Source of the DNA: Bacteroidia bacterium | GTDB taxonomy: Bacteria; Bacteroidota; Bacteroidia; NS11-12g; UBA9320 | Assembly (NCBI GenBank): GCA_016779945.1 | Contig: JADHMR010000007.1 | Coordinates: 1 to 45,255 of the forward strand | Reading direction: 5' to 3' | DNA length: 45,255 bases | Shown here: one piece after another, positions 15,926-24,868 of the stretch | Numbering within the stretch: the first letter of the stretch is position 1 | Layout: each line of letters begins with the position of its first letter | Program-made: the position numbers and the translations under genes | Notes under the pieces: model-generated | What the model was told of the DNA's origin: nothing | Seen by the model: only the letters and a program-made list of their open reading frames with translations | Databases searched by the model: none

Positions 15926-17956
15926 CTACTTCTTCTTTGGAAGTACTCTATCTGATTCTGCATCATAGAAAGAATCTAAGACGACTTTAAAGTCTGTCCT
16001 TCTATTGTATTGATGCGCCTTCTCTATATCCTTCTTTCTTTTTAATTTATCAATGAATGTCTCATTTAAAATTGCTCCAGGTCTTAGTTTACCATCTTTA
16101 ACATCCATAACAAATGGCTCATTTTCACCCATACCTTTAGCAATTAATCTCATTGGTGCAATCCCTTTTGCTACCATGTAGTCAACACAAATTTGAGCTC
16201 TTCTTTGAGATAACTCCATATTGAAGTCATCACCAGCTCTATTATCTGTATGAGAACGTAATTGAATAACAACGTTAGGGTTTTCAATTAATACAGCAAT
16301 TAGGCTATTAAGTGCATCTTTAGATTCTTTTCTTAGCTCAGCACTGTTGTAATCGTATTCAATTTTTGGTAAAACAATTTCTTTAAGCGTAGCTTCTAGT
16401 ACAATATCTTGAACCATATTAACAGATTCTTTTACGCCAATTGTTGATTGAGTAAAATTAGTTGACAAATAGCCCTCACTAGTGACTGTTAGGTTATAGG
16501 ATACATTTTCTTTAATAAAATCTTCATCAAATAAATATCTACCTGAATTATCTGTAATAGCTTGAGAAGTACTACCATCACTTCCAACAATATCAATGGT
16601 TGCTCCAGGGATAATTTGCTTTGTTTTAAGGTCTGTAATTACTCCTGAAAGCGTTAAATTCAGCTTTGGTAGGTTAAATCGATAAATATCATCCCCTTTA
16701 CTGCCTATTCTGTTAGAAGATAAATAACCTCTTTCTTCTTCGTCTTCAAAAATAATTCCAAAATCATCATTAGAAGAATTGATTGGACTATTCATATTAT
16801 CTACCGAACGGAGATTGTTTTCGGCATCAAATGTAGCCTTATAGATATCAAGACCTCCCATACCAATATGACCATCAGATGAAAAATAAAGAGAACCATC
16901 AGCATGTATAAATGGAAATAATTCATTTCCACTGGTATTAATCTCATCACCTAAATTGATTGGCTCACTCCACTCATCTCTTTTAATTTTTTTAATGTAC
17001 CAAATATCTTTACCACCGTAACCACCTTTCATATCAGATGAAAAATAAAGAACTTTACCGTCAGAACTCAAAGATGGATGTGCAAAACTACTTACACTAT
17101 CGTATGGTAGGGGTAATAATACTGGTGATATCCAATTTTTACCTTTTTTCTTTGAGAAATAAATTTCACAAGTTGGGACAGGCTTAACTTTAGAATTTTC
17201 CATACATCTTGTAAAATACAATTCATTGCCTCTTTTATTTAGTGACGGGGCAGCCTCGTGGTTGGAGGTATTCATTGGTTCTTCAAATGGCGATGGCTTA
17301 GACCATCTTTTCTTTTTATTATCGTACTTTGACCAATAAATGTCAGTAAAAGAATTACCTGTAAAGCCATCAGAGGATTTTCCTAGAGAGCCATCTCTTG
17401 ACGATGTAAAAAATAACTCTTCATAGTCTGTACTAGCATAACAAGGAGCATACTCATCCTGATTGGTGTTGTGCTGAAAAGAAGTTAGCTCATATCGGCT
17501 TGGATTCTGCAAAGCATCAAGGGCAAACATACACGACTCTACACCTATTTGGGCTCTTTCGTCATCTGGTTTGAATTCTTTATACTTTTCGTATTGTACT
17601 ATGGCATCAGAGAAGTCTTGTTGTTTTTGTAGAACCTGAGCATATCTAAGATATACCTCAGCATGAGGGTATTTAGCTTTTATTGCGCGCTTGTACATCG
17701 CCGTCGCTTTCTTTAGATAAATTGGAGTTCCTATGTTTCGAGCACATTCAGCTTGTAGAAAAATTAGTTCGGCTTTTTTAGCTCTATTTTTTTCCTTCGC
17801 GTAATCGTCTTTATAAAGCTTTTCGGCTTCATAATAATTTTGCATCATAAAGGCTTTATCAGCCTTAGACATCTTATTTTTCTTAGAAGATTGTGATAAA
17901 AGAGATGTTGAAGACAACAATAAAAACAACATCGTTAGTGAAAGTAAATGTTTCAT
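15926..17956 (-). CDS. PorE-like periplasmic protein (TPR, PD40 propeller, CRD, OmpA_C)
   Basis: The 676-residue protein has a signal peptide (about 1-22), TPR-like helices (about 25-150), PD40/WD40-like repeats (about 165-420, with FTSSRDGSLG, YFSSDMKGGYGGKDIWY and YFSSDGHIGMGGLDIY), a carboxypeptidase-regulatory-like fold (about 430-520), and an OmpA_C domain (about 535-650). The peptidoglycan-binding pattern SHTDNRAGDDFNMELSQRRA is present. This architecture and length match PorE (PG1058) of Porphyromonas gingivalis, which links the type IX machinery to peptidoglycan. Unlike PorE it shows no lipobox cysteine. It stands alone with its own terminator. Related OmpA/PD40 proteins outside T9SS have the same fold, so the role is probable, not proven. 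Confidence 0.82.
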   Translation of the reverse strand: MKHLLSLTMLFLLLSSTSLLSQSSKKNKMSKADKAFMMQNYYEAEKLYKDDYAKEKNRAKKAELIFLQAECARNIGTPIYLKKATAMYKRAIKAKYPHAEVYLRYAQVLQKQQDFSDAIVQYEKYKEFKPDDERAQIGVESCMFALDALQNPSRYELTSFQHNTNQDEYAPCYASTDYEELFFTSSRDGSLGKSSDGFTGNSFTDIYWSKYDNKKKRWSKPSPFEEPMNTSNHEAAPSLNKRGNELYFTRCMENSKVKPVPTCEIYFSKKKGKNWISPVLLPLPYDSVSSFAHPSLSSDGKVLYFSSDMKGGYGGKDIWYIKKIKRDEWSEPINLGDEINTSGNELFPFIHADGSLYFSSDGHIGMGGLDIYKATFDAENNLRSVDNMNSPINSSNDDFGIIFEDEEERGYLSSNRIGSKGDDIYRFNLPKLNLTLSGVITDLKTKQIIPGATIDIVGSDGSTSQAITDNSGRYLFDEDFIKENVSYNLTVTSEGYLSTNFTQSTIGVKESVNMVQDIVLEATLKEIVLPKIEYDYNSAELRKESKDALNSLIAVLIENPNVVIQLRSHTDNRAGDDFNMELSQRRAQICVDYMVAKGIAPMRLIAKGMGENEPFVMDVKDGKLRPGAILNETFIDKLKRKKDIEKAHQYNRRTDFKVVLDSFYDAESDRVLPKKK

Positions 17957-18063
17957 TTTTTAAATCATAGAATTTTTGCTAAAATAAGGATTTATTTCAT
18001 TCGATAACATCACAATGCAATATCTATTAAAAAGTTGTTAATATTTTTGGTAATTTTACGACA

Positions 18064-18091
18064 TTGTAAGCGCAATTATATATTATATTTG
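18064..18091 (+). promoter_or_regulatory. Promoter of the glutamine synthetase gene
   Basis: TTG at 18064-18066 and TATATTTG at 18084-18091 are spaced by 17 bases, an exact TTG-N17-TAnnTTTG. The predicted start near 18096-18098 leaves a leader of about 30 nt before the ATG at 18129. Confidence 0.6.
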
Positions 18092-18128
18092 TGTATTAAG
18101 TACACTATCTATTAAAAACACCAAAAAA

Positions 18129-19136
18129 ATGACAAAAAGTAAACTTGAGTACATTTGGCTTGACGGCTACCAACCTACTCAAAACATGAGAAGTAAAACT
18201 AAGATTGTCAACAATTTTAGCGGAAAATTAGAAGACTGCCCTATGTGGTCGTTCGATGGAAGCTCAACCCTTCAAGCTTCTGGAGGTTCCTCAGATTGTT
18301 TATTAAAACCAGTCGCTATATATCCTGACCCTTCAAGAGTCAACGGATATTTAGTTATGACAGAAGTTCTAAACGCTGATGGCTCTAATCATCCTTCAAA
18401 TGCAAGAGCAACAATTGATGATGATGATAATGATTTTTGGTTTGGTTTTGAGCAAGAATATTTTATTATGGACACTCGAACTCAACTTCCTTTAGGCTTC
18501 CCATTAGGAGGTTACCCAGGACCACAAGGTTTATATTATTGCTCGGTTGGCGGTAAGAATACTCATGGAAGAGAATTTGTAGAAGAACACGCAGACTTAT
18601 GTATTGAAGCTGGTCTTAACTTTGAAGGAATCAACCAAGAAGTGGCTAGTGGCCAATGGGAATTCCAATTGTTTGCTAAGGGTGCTAAAAAAGCTGGTGA
18701 CGAAATCTGGATTGCTAGATACCTTCTAGACAGACTTACAGAGAGCTACGGTTATTATATTGAATACCATCCAAAACCTGTTAAAGGAGACTGGAATGGT
18801 TCAGGAATGCATGCTAACTTCTCAAACTCTACTTTAAGAACATGTGGGTCTCAAGAAGTCTATGAGAAAATTTGTGAGGCTTTCAGACCTGTTGCTCAAG
18901 AACACATTAACGTTTATGGCGCATTCAATGATGAGAGACTTACTGGCTTACACGAAACAGCGTCTATAAATGATTTCAGCTATGGCGTGTCAGACAGAGG
19001 TGCTTCAATTAGAATACCTATTATGACTGTTGAAAACGGCTGGAAAGGTTGGCTAGAAGATAGAAGACCTGCTTCAAACGGAGATCCTTACAAGATTGCG
19101 GCGAGAATTGTAAAAACTGTGAAAGGAGCAGAATAA
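18129..19136 (+). CDS. Glutamine synthetase, type II (eukaryote-like)
   Basis: The 335-residue protein has the compact type II GS layout: N-terminal beta-grasp (LEYIWLDGYQPTQNMRSKTK), the WSFDGSST loop (40-47), the metal-binding FGFEQEY (E108, E110), the GMHANFS segment and the C-terminal RGASIRIP. It makes glutamine from glutamate, ammonia and ATP. Type II enzymes are typical of eukaryotes but widespread in Bacteroidota, where they are not adenylylated in the manner of type I. No PII or other nitrogen regulator is nearby. It is monocistronic, with its own promoter and terminator. Confidence 0.93.
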   Translation: MTKSKLEYIWLDGYQPTQNMRSKTKIVNNFSGKLEDCPMWSFDGSSTLQASGGSSDCLLKPVAIYPDPSRVNGYLVMTEVLNADGSNHPSNARATIDDDDNDFWFGFEQEYFIMDTRTQLPLGFPLGGYPGPQGLYYCSVGGKNTHGREFVEEHADLCIEAGLNFEGINQEVASGQWEFQLFAKGAKKAGDEIWIARYLLDRLTESYGYYIEYHPKPVKGDWNGSGMHANFSNSTLRTCGSQEVYEKICEAFRPVAQEHINVYGAFNDERLTGLHETASINDFSYGVSDRGASIRIPIMTVENGWKGWLEDRRPASNGDPYKIAARIVKTVKGAE

Positions 19137-19158
19137 ATCAAATCGCCCTCGAATAAAA

Positions 19159-19189
19159 AACTAACAAGAAATCTTGTTAGTTTTTTTTT
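19159..19189. terminator. Bidirectional terminator between the glutamine synthetase gene and tatA
   Basis: The stem ACTAACAAG/CTTGTTAGT (9 bp) with loop AAAT is flanked by an A-run on the left and eight Ts on the right. It can therefore end the plus-strand glutamine synthetase transcript and the minus-strand tatA transcript. Confidence 0.85.
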
Positions 19190-19194
19190 GCTAA

Positions 19195-19419
19195 TTATTT
19201 TTCTAGGTCTTTTTCGACCTTCTGAACTTCCTCTTTAACAGAGTTTGCGCTAGAACGAATTTCTCTTTTTATATCGTTAGAAGCATCTTTCAACTCTCTC
19301 ATACCTTTGCCTAATCCTCTAGCAATTTCTGGTATCTTTTTAGAACCAAATAACATAACTACCACCAACATGATAATTACAATTTCTGGCCCACCAATAA
19401 ACAATATAATAGAAGTCAT
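19195..19419 (-). CDS. tatA: Twin-arginine translocase subunit TatA/E
   Basis: The 74-residue protein has the TatA form: a short N-terminus, one membrane helix (about 4-22, including GGPEIVIIMLVVVMLFG), the hinge FGSKKIPEIARGLGKGMREL, and a charged amphipathic tail with coiled-coil character (KREIRSSANSVKEEVQKVEK). TatA rings form the pore-like part of the Tat system for folded proteins. tatC is not in this window. It lies 110 nt downstream of secDF, but a terminator separates them, so it probably has its own promoter. Confidence 0.93.
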   Translation of the reverse strand: MTSIILFIGGPEIVIIMLVVVMLFGSKKIPEIARGLGKGMRELKDASNDIKREIRSSANSVKEEVQKVEKDLEK

Positions 19420-19474
19420 GTAATGAATTATTAGAGCTACAAATTTAAGTATAAATATTAATTGCTATAAATTA

Positions 19475-19502
19475 AAAATGCCCCAAAAATTTGGGGCATT
19501 TT
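19475..19502 (-). terminator. Terminator of secDF
   Basis: The stem AATGCCCCAA/TTGGGGCATT (10 bp) with loop AAAT is flanked by A and T runs. It lies about 25 nt after the secDF stop on the minus strand and could also act in the other direction. Confidence 0.85.
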
Positions 19503-19527
19503 ATAATTATTAAGAGTTGATATAAAT

Positions 19528-22491
19528 TTACTTTTTATCTGTCTCTAATTTTTTGATGGTATCAACCATAATTGGTGATGCTACGAATAATGAAGAATAA
19601 GTTCCTACAATAACACCAACCATTAAGGCGAACATAAATCCTCGTATAACTTCACCTCCAAACAAGAATATAACTAATAATACAAAGAATGTAGTTAGAG
19701 AAGTATTTACTGTTCTACTTAAAGTACTATTTAAGGCATTGTTAACCAAAGAAGTAAATTCTTTCTTCTTGTAAATACCCATATGCTCTCTAATTCTATC
19801 AAACACAACTACGGTATCGTTCAGAGAATAACCAATGATTGTTAAAAGAGCCGCAATAAATGCTTGATCAATTTCTAATGAGAATGGTAAAATACCATAA
19901 AACAATGAGAAAATAGACAACACAATTAATACATCGTGGAATACAGCAGCAACAGCACCTAAACTAAATTGCCATTTTCTAAATCGTAATAATATGTACA
20001 AGAAAATTACGAGTAATGAGAAAATTATTGACCATAAAGCCGAGACCTTAATATCATCAGCAATAGTAGGCCCTACTTTTTGAGAACTCATAATTTCATA
20101 GTTACCAATACTAGACAAACCATTATCTAATTTTTCAGCTACAACCACATCAGCAGTTAAATCTTTACTATCAATAAGAAATTTAGTAGTAATTTTAACT
20201 TGATTGTTATCTCCAAAAGTTTTTACCTCAGGAAACATTTTAAGACCCGAATCATCAATAAAATAATCAGCTAAGGAGCTTCTTACAGCTTCGTTATCAA
20301 CAGGCTCATCAAAACGTACAACAAAGGTTCTACCTCCTTTAAAGTCTACACCATAGTTTAGTTTTTTAGTTACTAAAGAACCTATTCCTATTAAAATAAT
20401 TAAGGATGATACTCCGTAGAAAAATTTACGCTTACCGATGAAATCAATGGCTGTATTTTTAAACGCACCTTTAGTGATAGAATTGTCAAAAGAAGCTGTG
20501 CCTTTTTTCTCAAGTCTCCAGTGGAAAATCAATCTTGTTATGAAAATAGCTGAGAATAAAGAAGTCAGAATACCTATAACAAGAGTTGTTGCAAAACCTT
20601 TAATTGGGCCTGAACCAAAAATGTAAAGAATGATACCTGTTAATAGTGTAGTTACGTTAGCATCAATGATTGAGCTGTAAGCATTTTTATATCCATCGGA
20701 AACAGCCAATTTAAGACCTTTACCATTTAACAATTCTTCTCGAATTCTTTCGTAGATAAGTACATTTGCATCTACTGACATACCAATAGTAAGAACAATA
20801 CCTGCAATACCCGGTAAAGTAAGTACAGCTCCTAAAGAAGATAACACACCAAATACAAAGAAAAGGTTGGCAAGTAAAGCAATATTAGATACTAATCCAG
20901 CAAAACTGTAGTAGAACATCATATATAGCAATACTATAGACAATGCAATAATGAAAGACCTTAGCCCTGAGTCAATAGCCTCTTGACCAAGTGATGGACC
21001 AACAATAGCTTCCTCAATAATTCTTGCAGGAGCAGGTAATTTACCAGACTTTAAAATATTGGAAAGGTCATTTGCTTCGTTTATAGTAAAGTTACCAGTA
21101 ATCTGCGATCTTCCACCAGAAATTTCTGCTTGAACAGTTGGAAAAGAATACACATAATTGTCAAGTACAATAGCAACGCTTTTACCGATATTATCAGCTG
21201 TTAGTCTCTTCCATTGTCTAGCTCCCTCTGCATTCATTGCCATAGACACTTCTGGCAAACCGTTGAATTGACCGAAGTCTGTTCGAGCATCTGTAATTAC
21301 ATCGCCTTCCATTGCGGCTTTACCGTCTCTTGTAGTCACTTTTAGAGCTACAAGCTGAACAAATTTTCCTTCTGGATCGTAAGGCTTAACAGTCCAAGCA
21401 AAACGCACATCTCTTGGTAAGATGTCTTTTACTTCATCCATTTTCAAATAAGCGTTAACTGCTGCAGTATCTTTGACCGATGAAATACCACATACAGGGC
21501 CTTCATTGGGTTGATTGGATTGATTTAAATTAGGGAATAAAACAGCATATAATGGGTTTTCTCTAGAAAATTGTTCTGCAGTCATTGCCGCAGAATCTGA
21601 AGCAGCCTCACTATCAGCACTCAAATCATCAATAGACAATGAAGAATCAAAGTTATCTTCGGAAGCTGATTCTTCTTGAACTTCTTCTACTTCTAACACT
21701 GTTTCTTCCTCTTCTACAACTTGAGATTTTAAATAAGCATTAATCTGATCAATAGCACCTAAAATTTCAGCATTTTCATAAGTTTCCCAAAACTCTAATT
21801 GAGCAGTACCTTGTAAAAGCTTACGAACCCTTTCAGGATCTTTAACACCAGGCAATTCAACTAGAATTCTACCAGAACCTTCTAAACGTTGAATATTGGG
21901 TTGTGACACACCGAAGCGGTCAATCCTAGACCTTAAAATATTAAATGACCTATCGATTGCGTCTTCAACTTCTAGACGTATTACACCCATAACTTCATCA
22001 TTAGTAGAAGTAGATGTTATTTTATCTTTTAATTCAGGGGTATAGAAAATTGAAGCTAATTTTCCTTCAGGATTTATTTCAGTAAAAGACTGAGCAAACA
22101 AAGTCACAAAATCGTCTTGACTATCTAATTGTTTGTCAATAGCCATAATAATAGCTGCATTGAAGTTTGCGTCCTTGTTATAATTAGACATTGCTTTAAT
22201 TACATCAACAACTGAAACTTCAAGAGTTACGTTCATACCACCTTTAAGGTCCAAACCTAGGTTTAACTCTCTTGATTTACATTCGTTATAAGTATAATTT
22301 TTAACACCTATATTATATACGGGCTCTGAAGATATAGAGTCCAAATACGCTTTTTCTTTTAATTCGTCACCGTTCGAATACTCTATAGCATCTTCTTCAA
22401 CACCTTGAGCAATCCACGTAAAGGATAGTTGATATAAACAAACAACAGCAAAGACTATTGCGAACAGAGAAACAAAACTTTTATTTTGCAT
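19528..22491 (-). CDS. secDF: Fused protein translocase subunit SecDF
   Basis: The 987-residue fusion joins SecD (about 1-660) and SecF (about 685-987). SecDF uses the proton gradient to help finish Sec export. SecD shows LNLGLDLKGGMNVTLE (about 76-91), P1 periplasmic parts, and the membrane motif SVDANVLIYERIREE with the conserved D574. SecF shows NYGVDFKGGRTFVVRF (712-727) and YSLNDTVVVFDRIREH. Between residues 259 and 300 is an acidic, Ser-rich linker that looks disordered and sits inside the SecD periplasmic region. The fusion is common in Bacteroidota. It is transcribed alone from a good promoter and ends in a terminator. Confidence 0.95.
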   Translation of the reverse strand: MQNKSFVSLFAIVFAVVCLYQLSFTWIAQGVEEDAIEYSNGDELKEKAYLDSISSEPVYNIGVKNYTYNECKSRELNLGLDLKGGMNVTLEVSVVDVIKAMSNYNKDANFNAAIIMAIDKQLDSQDDFVTLFAQSFTEINPEGKLASIFYTPELKDKITSTSTNDEVMGVIRLEVEDAIDRSFNILRSRIDRFGVSQPNIQRLEGSGRILVELPGVKDPERVRKLLQGTAQLEFWETYENAEILGAIDQINAYLKSQVVEEEETVLEVEEVQEESASEDNFDSSLSIDDLSADSEAASDSAAMTAEQFSRENPLYAVLFPNLNQSNQPNEGPVCGISSVKDTAAVNAYLKMDEVKDILPRDVRFAWTVKPYDPEGKFVQLVALKVTTRDGKAAMEGDVITDARTDFGQFNGLPEVSMAMNAEGARQWKRLTADNIGKSVAIVLDNYVYSFPTVQAEISGGRSQITGNFTINEANDLSNILKSGKLPAPARIIEEAIVGPSLGQEAIDSGLRSFIIALSIVLLYMMFYYSFAGLVSNIALLANLFFVFGVLSSLGAVLTLPGIAGIVLTIGMSVDANVLIYERIREELLNGKGLKLAVSDGYKNAYSSIIDANVTTLLTGIILYIFGSGPIKGFATTLVIGILTSLFSAIFITRLIFHWRLEKKGTASFDNSITKGAFKNTAIDFIGKRKFFYGVSSLIILIGIGSLVTKKLNYGVDFKGGRTFVVRFDEPVDNEAVRSSLADYFIDDSGLKMFPEVKTFGDNNQVKITTKFLIDSKDLTADVVVAEKLDNGLSSIGNYEIMSSQKVGPTIADDIKVSALWSIIFSLLVIFLYILLRFRKWQFSLGAVAAVFHDVLIVLSIFSLFYGILPFSLEIDQAFIAALLTIIGYSLNDTVVVFDRIREHMGIYKKKEFTSLVNNALNSTLSRTVNTSLTTFFVLLVIFLFGGEVIRGFMFALMVGVIVGTYSSLFVASPIMVDTIKKLETDKK

Positions 22492-22512
22492 AATATTTTA
22501 ATTTAGAACGGG

Positions 22513-22543
22513 CAAATATAGAATTTCAATTTTGAAATAGCAA
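22513..22543 (-). promoter_or_regulatory. Promoter of secDF
   Basis: On the minus strand, TTG (22541-22543) and TATATTTG (22513-22520) are separated by 20 bases. The predicted start near 22507 gives a leader of about 16 nt. Confidence 0.6.
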
Positions 22544-22625
22544 TTGAAATCAGATTTACTAATTTTTGGTCTATTTGTTCAATTTCATTATGTTTTGAGA
22601 TAGGTTTTTTCAAAATTTTAAATCG

Positions 22626-22633
22626 TAAGTTTG
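22626..22633 (+). promoter_or_regulatory. -7 element directly before the FG-GAP gene (possible leaderless start)
   Basis: TAAGTTTG is an exact TAnnTTTG. Only five bases separate it from the ATG at 22639, so a normal start site would fall on or near the ATG. No TTG lies at the usual 17-23 spacing, so support is partial. Confidence 0.35.
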
Positions 22634-22638
22634 TAGGT

Positions 22639-24822
22639 ATGAAAAAAGCATTGTTGCTATCCATTTTAATTATTCCTTTTACGACTTTTGGACAGTTTTT
22701 AAAACAATCCGAACTTTCTATTATAGAAAATGGAAATTTGATTAAAAACCCACTTACTGGCGGACTGAATTCTTGTCAATTGTCAAATATTGATTTAAAC
22801 AATGACGGAAAAAAAGACATCTTTGTGTTTGAGCGAGTGGGTGATAGAGTTTTATGTTTTGTTAATAATAATGATGGCGTAGGTACTGATTTTGATTATA
22901 GCCAAGATTATAGCAAGGATTTTCCAGACTTAAATAAATGGGCTCTATTAGTTGACTTCAACTGCGATGGCAAGGAAGATATTTTCACCTATAACGACAG
23001 TTATGTCAAGGTTTATAAGAACACTTCTCAAGGCGAAAACCTAAGTTTTCAAACCGAAACACAGGCTTTAATTAGTGACTTAGGACCTATTCTTAGTGCT
23101 ATCATTATATCAGAAGTCGATATTCCGTCTTTTGTTGATGTTGATGGCGACCAAGATATAGACGTGCTAACTTTCAAACAAAGTGGAGGCTATGTGGAGT
23201 ACCATCAAAATCAAAGTCAAGAGCTATATGGCAATTGTGACAGCTTAATTTTTGAATTGAAAACCGATTGTTGGGGAGAGTTCTTTGAAGGATTAAACAC
23301 CTATGACTTTAATAACTGTAATGAAGATGCAATAGTTGAACAAGGAGAAACTCGATCATCTGGCGCTCATAGTGGGTCATCATCTTTGGCTCTAGATATG
23401 GACGGGGACAACGATATGGATTTCATTTTAGGTGACGTATCATTTAATAACTTAAACTTATTGATTAATGGAGGTGACTCACAAGATGCAAGTATGGTTT
23501 CTGTGAATCAAGTTTTTCCAATAGGCAATGGTAGTGATATAAGTGCTGAAATCAATTCTTTTCCTGCCGCATATTATCTAGATGTAAATAACGATGATGT
23601 TAAAGATTTGGTAGTCAGTCCTAACATTGACAACAACTCGGAGAATTTTGAAAGTATAATGGTATTTATAAATACTGCTCAAGACAACAACCCTACATTT
23701 GAGTTTAGTCAGAAAAATTTTCTTCAAGATAATACATTAGATTTTGGCTCAGGAGCTTACCCCACAGTTATTGACTACAACAACGATGGCTTAAAAGATT
23801 TACTCATTGGCAATTACGGATATTTTAATAACAGCAACCCCATTTCTCAACTCGCCTTACTTAGAAATATAGGAAGCCAAAGCGAACCTAATTTTGAAGT
23901 TGTTGACAGAGATTTTGGAGGGCTTTCAACAATTCCCTTAGATAATATACTTAATGAAACAGTAAAAGGTATTTTTCCTGCACTTGCAGACTTAGATAAC
24001 GACGGTGATATAGATATGATTGTAGGGGATAATAATGGAAAAATACATTATTTTAAAAATAATGCTAATGCGGGTCAAGACGCTGTATTCGAATTGGAAA
24101 ATGTCAACTTTTTTAATATTGACATTGGACAACACGCAGCTCCTTATCTTTATGATATGAATGATGATAATTTATTTGACTTAATTATCGGTCAAGTAGA
24201 TGGAACAATTACTTACGCCCAAAATATGGGAACGATTGATAATCCAGTTTTTAATACTATTACTGAAGATTTTGGAGGTATATCAGTTAATAATGATGAG
24301 AGTTTGTATGGATTTAGTACTCCTTTTGTTTTTGAACAAGACAATGAAATAAATATTTTAATTGGTAGTGAAAGTGGTCGCATATACCATTATAAGAGTG
24401 TAAATAACGACTTATCTGTAAATTTTGAACTGATTAGCGACAACTTTCAGTCTATTGGTAAAGGAAAAAATACAGCATTACTTTTTGATGATTTTACTAA
24501 TGATGGCAAAAGAGACTTGTTTTTAGGCATGCAATCTGGCGGACTATTTTATTTTGTCAACGATAGCATCAATACAAGTTTAGACAAATACGGTAATGAT
24601 TTTTTAGTGAAAATTTATCCTAACCCCAGTAATAATCACCTAACAATTGATACTGATAACGAAAGTCAAATATCTATTTACTCAAGTATTGGACAATTGA
24701 TTTTAAAAGAGAAAATTGAGGGGATTTCAACTTTAGATATTAGTTTTTTAGCTCCTAGCTACTATTTGATACACATACAACAAAATGGTGTTTCTGAATG
24801 GAGAAAAATTATCAAAAAATAA
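22639..24822 (+). CDS. FG-GAP/VCBS-repeat protein with type A T9SS sorting domain
   Basis: The 727-residue protein has a signal peptide (about 1-18, ending TFGQ) and then many FG-GAP/VCBS repeats forming a beta-propeller. Each has a calcium-loop type D-x-N-x-D-G pattern, for example DLNNDGKKDIFVFE, DYNNDGLKDLLIGN and DLDNDGDIDMIVGD. The C-terminal 70-80 residues (IYPNPSNNHLTIDTDNESQ then SIYSSIGQLI and ending RKIIKK) are a type A T9SS sorting signal. It is likely secreted to the cell surface, with an unknown ligand. A bidirectional terminator separates it from mdh. Confidence 0.88.
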   Translation: MKKALLLSILIIPFTTFGQFLKQSELSIIENGNLIKNPLTGGLNSCQLSNIDLNNDGKKDIFVFERVGDRVLCFVNNNDGVGTDFDYSQDYSKDFPDLNKWALLVDFNCDGKEDIFTYNDSYVKVYKNTSQGENLSFQTETQALISDLGPILSAIIISEVDIPSFVDVDGDQDIDVLTFKQSGGYVEYHQNQSQELYGNCDSLIFELKTDCWGEFFEGLNTYDFNNCNEDAIVEQGETRSSGAHSGSSSLALDMDGDNDMDFILGDVSFNNLNLLINGGDSQDASMVSVNQVFPIGNGSDISAEINSFPAAYYLDVNNDDVKDLVVSPNIDNNSENFESIMVFINTAQDNNPTFEFSQKNFLQDNTLDFGSGAYPTVIDYNNDGLKDLLIGNYGYFNNSNPISQLALLRNIGSQSEPNFEVVDRDFGGLSTIPLDNILNETVKGIFPALADLDNDGDIDMIVGDNNGKIHYFKNNANAGQDAVFELENVNFFNIDIGQHAAPYLYDMNDDNLFDLIIGQVDGTITYAQNMGTIDNPVFNTITEDFGGISVNNDESLYGFSTPFVFEQDNEINILIGSESGRIYHYKSVNNDLSVNFELISDNFQSIGKGKNTALLFDDFTNDGKRDLFLGMQSGGLFYFVNDSINTSLDKYGNDFLVKIYPNPSNNHLTIDTDNESQISIYSSIGQLILKEKIEGISTLDISFLAPSYYLIHIQQNGVSEWRKIIKK

Positions 24823-24844
24823 AAGAGAGCCGAAGCTCTCTTTT
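24821..24844. terminator. Bidirectional terminator between the FG-GAP gene and mdh
   Basis: The stem AAAAGAGAGC/GCTCTCTTTT with tetraloop CGAA begins within the FG-GAP stop codon. The flanking A and T runs let it serve the convergent mdh gene too. Confidence 0.8.
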
Positions 24845-24868
24845 AAAGATAATTTATGATAATCTAAA

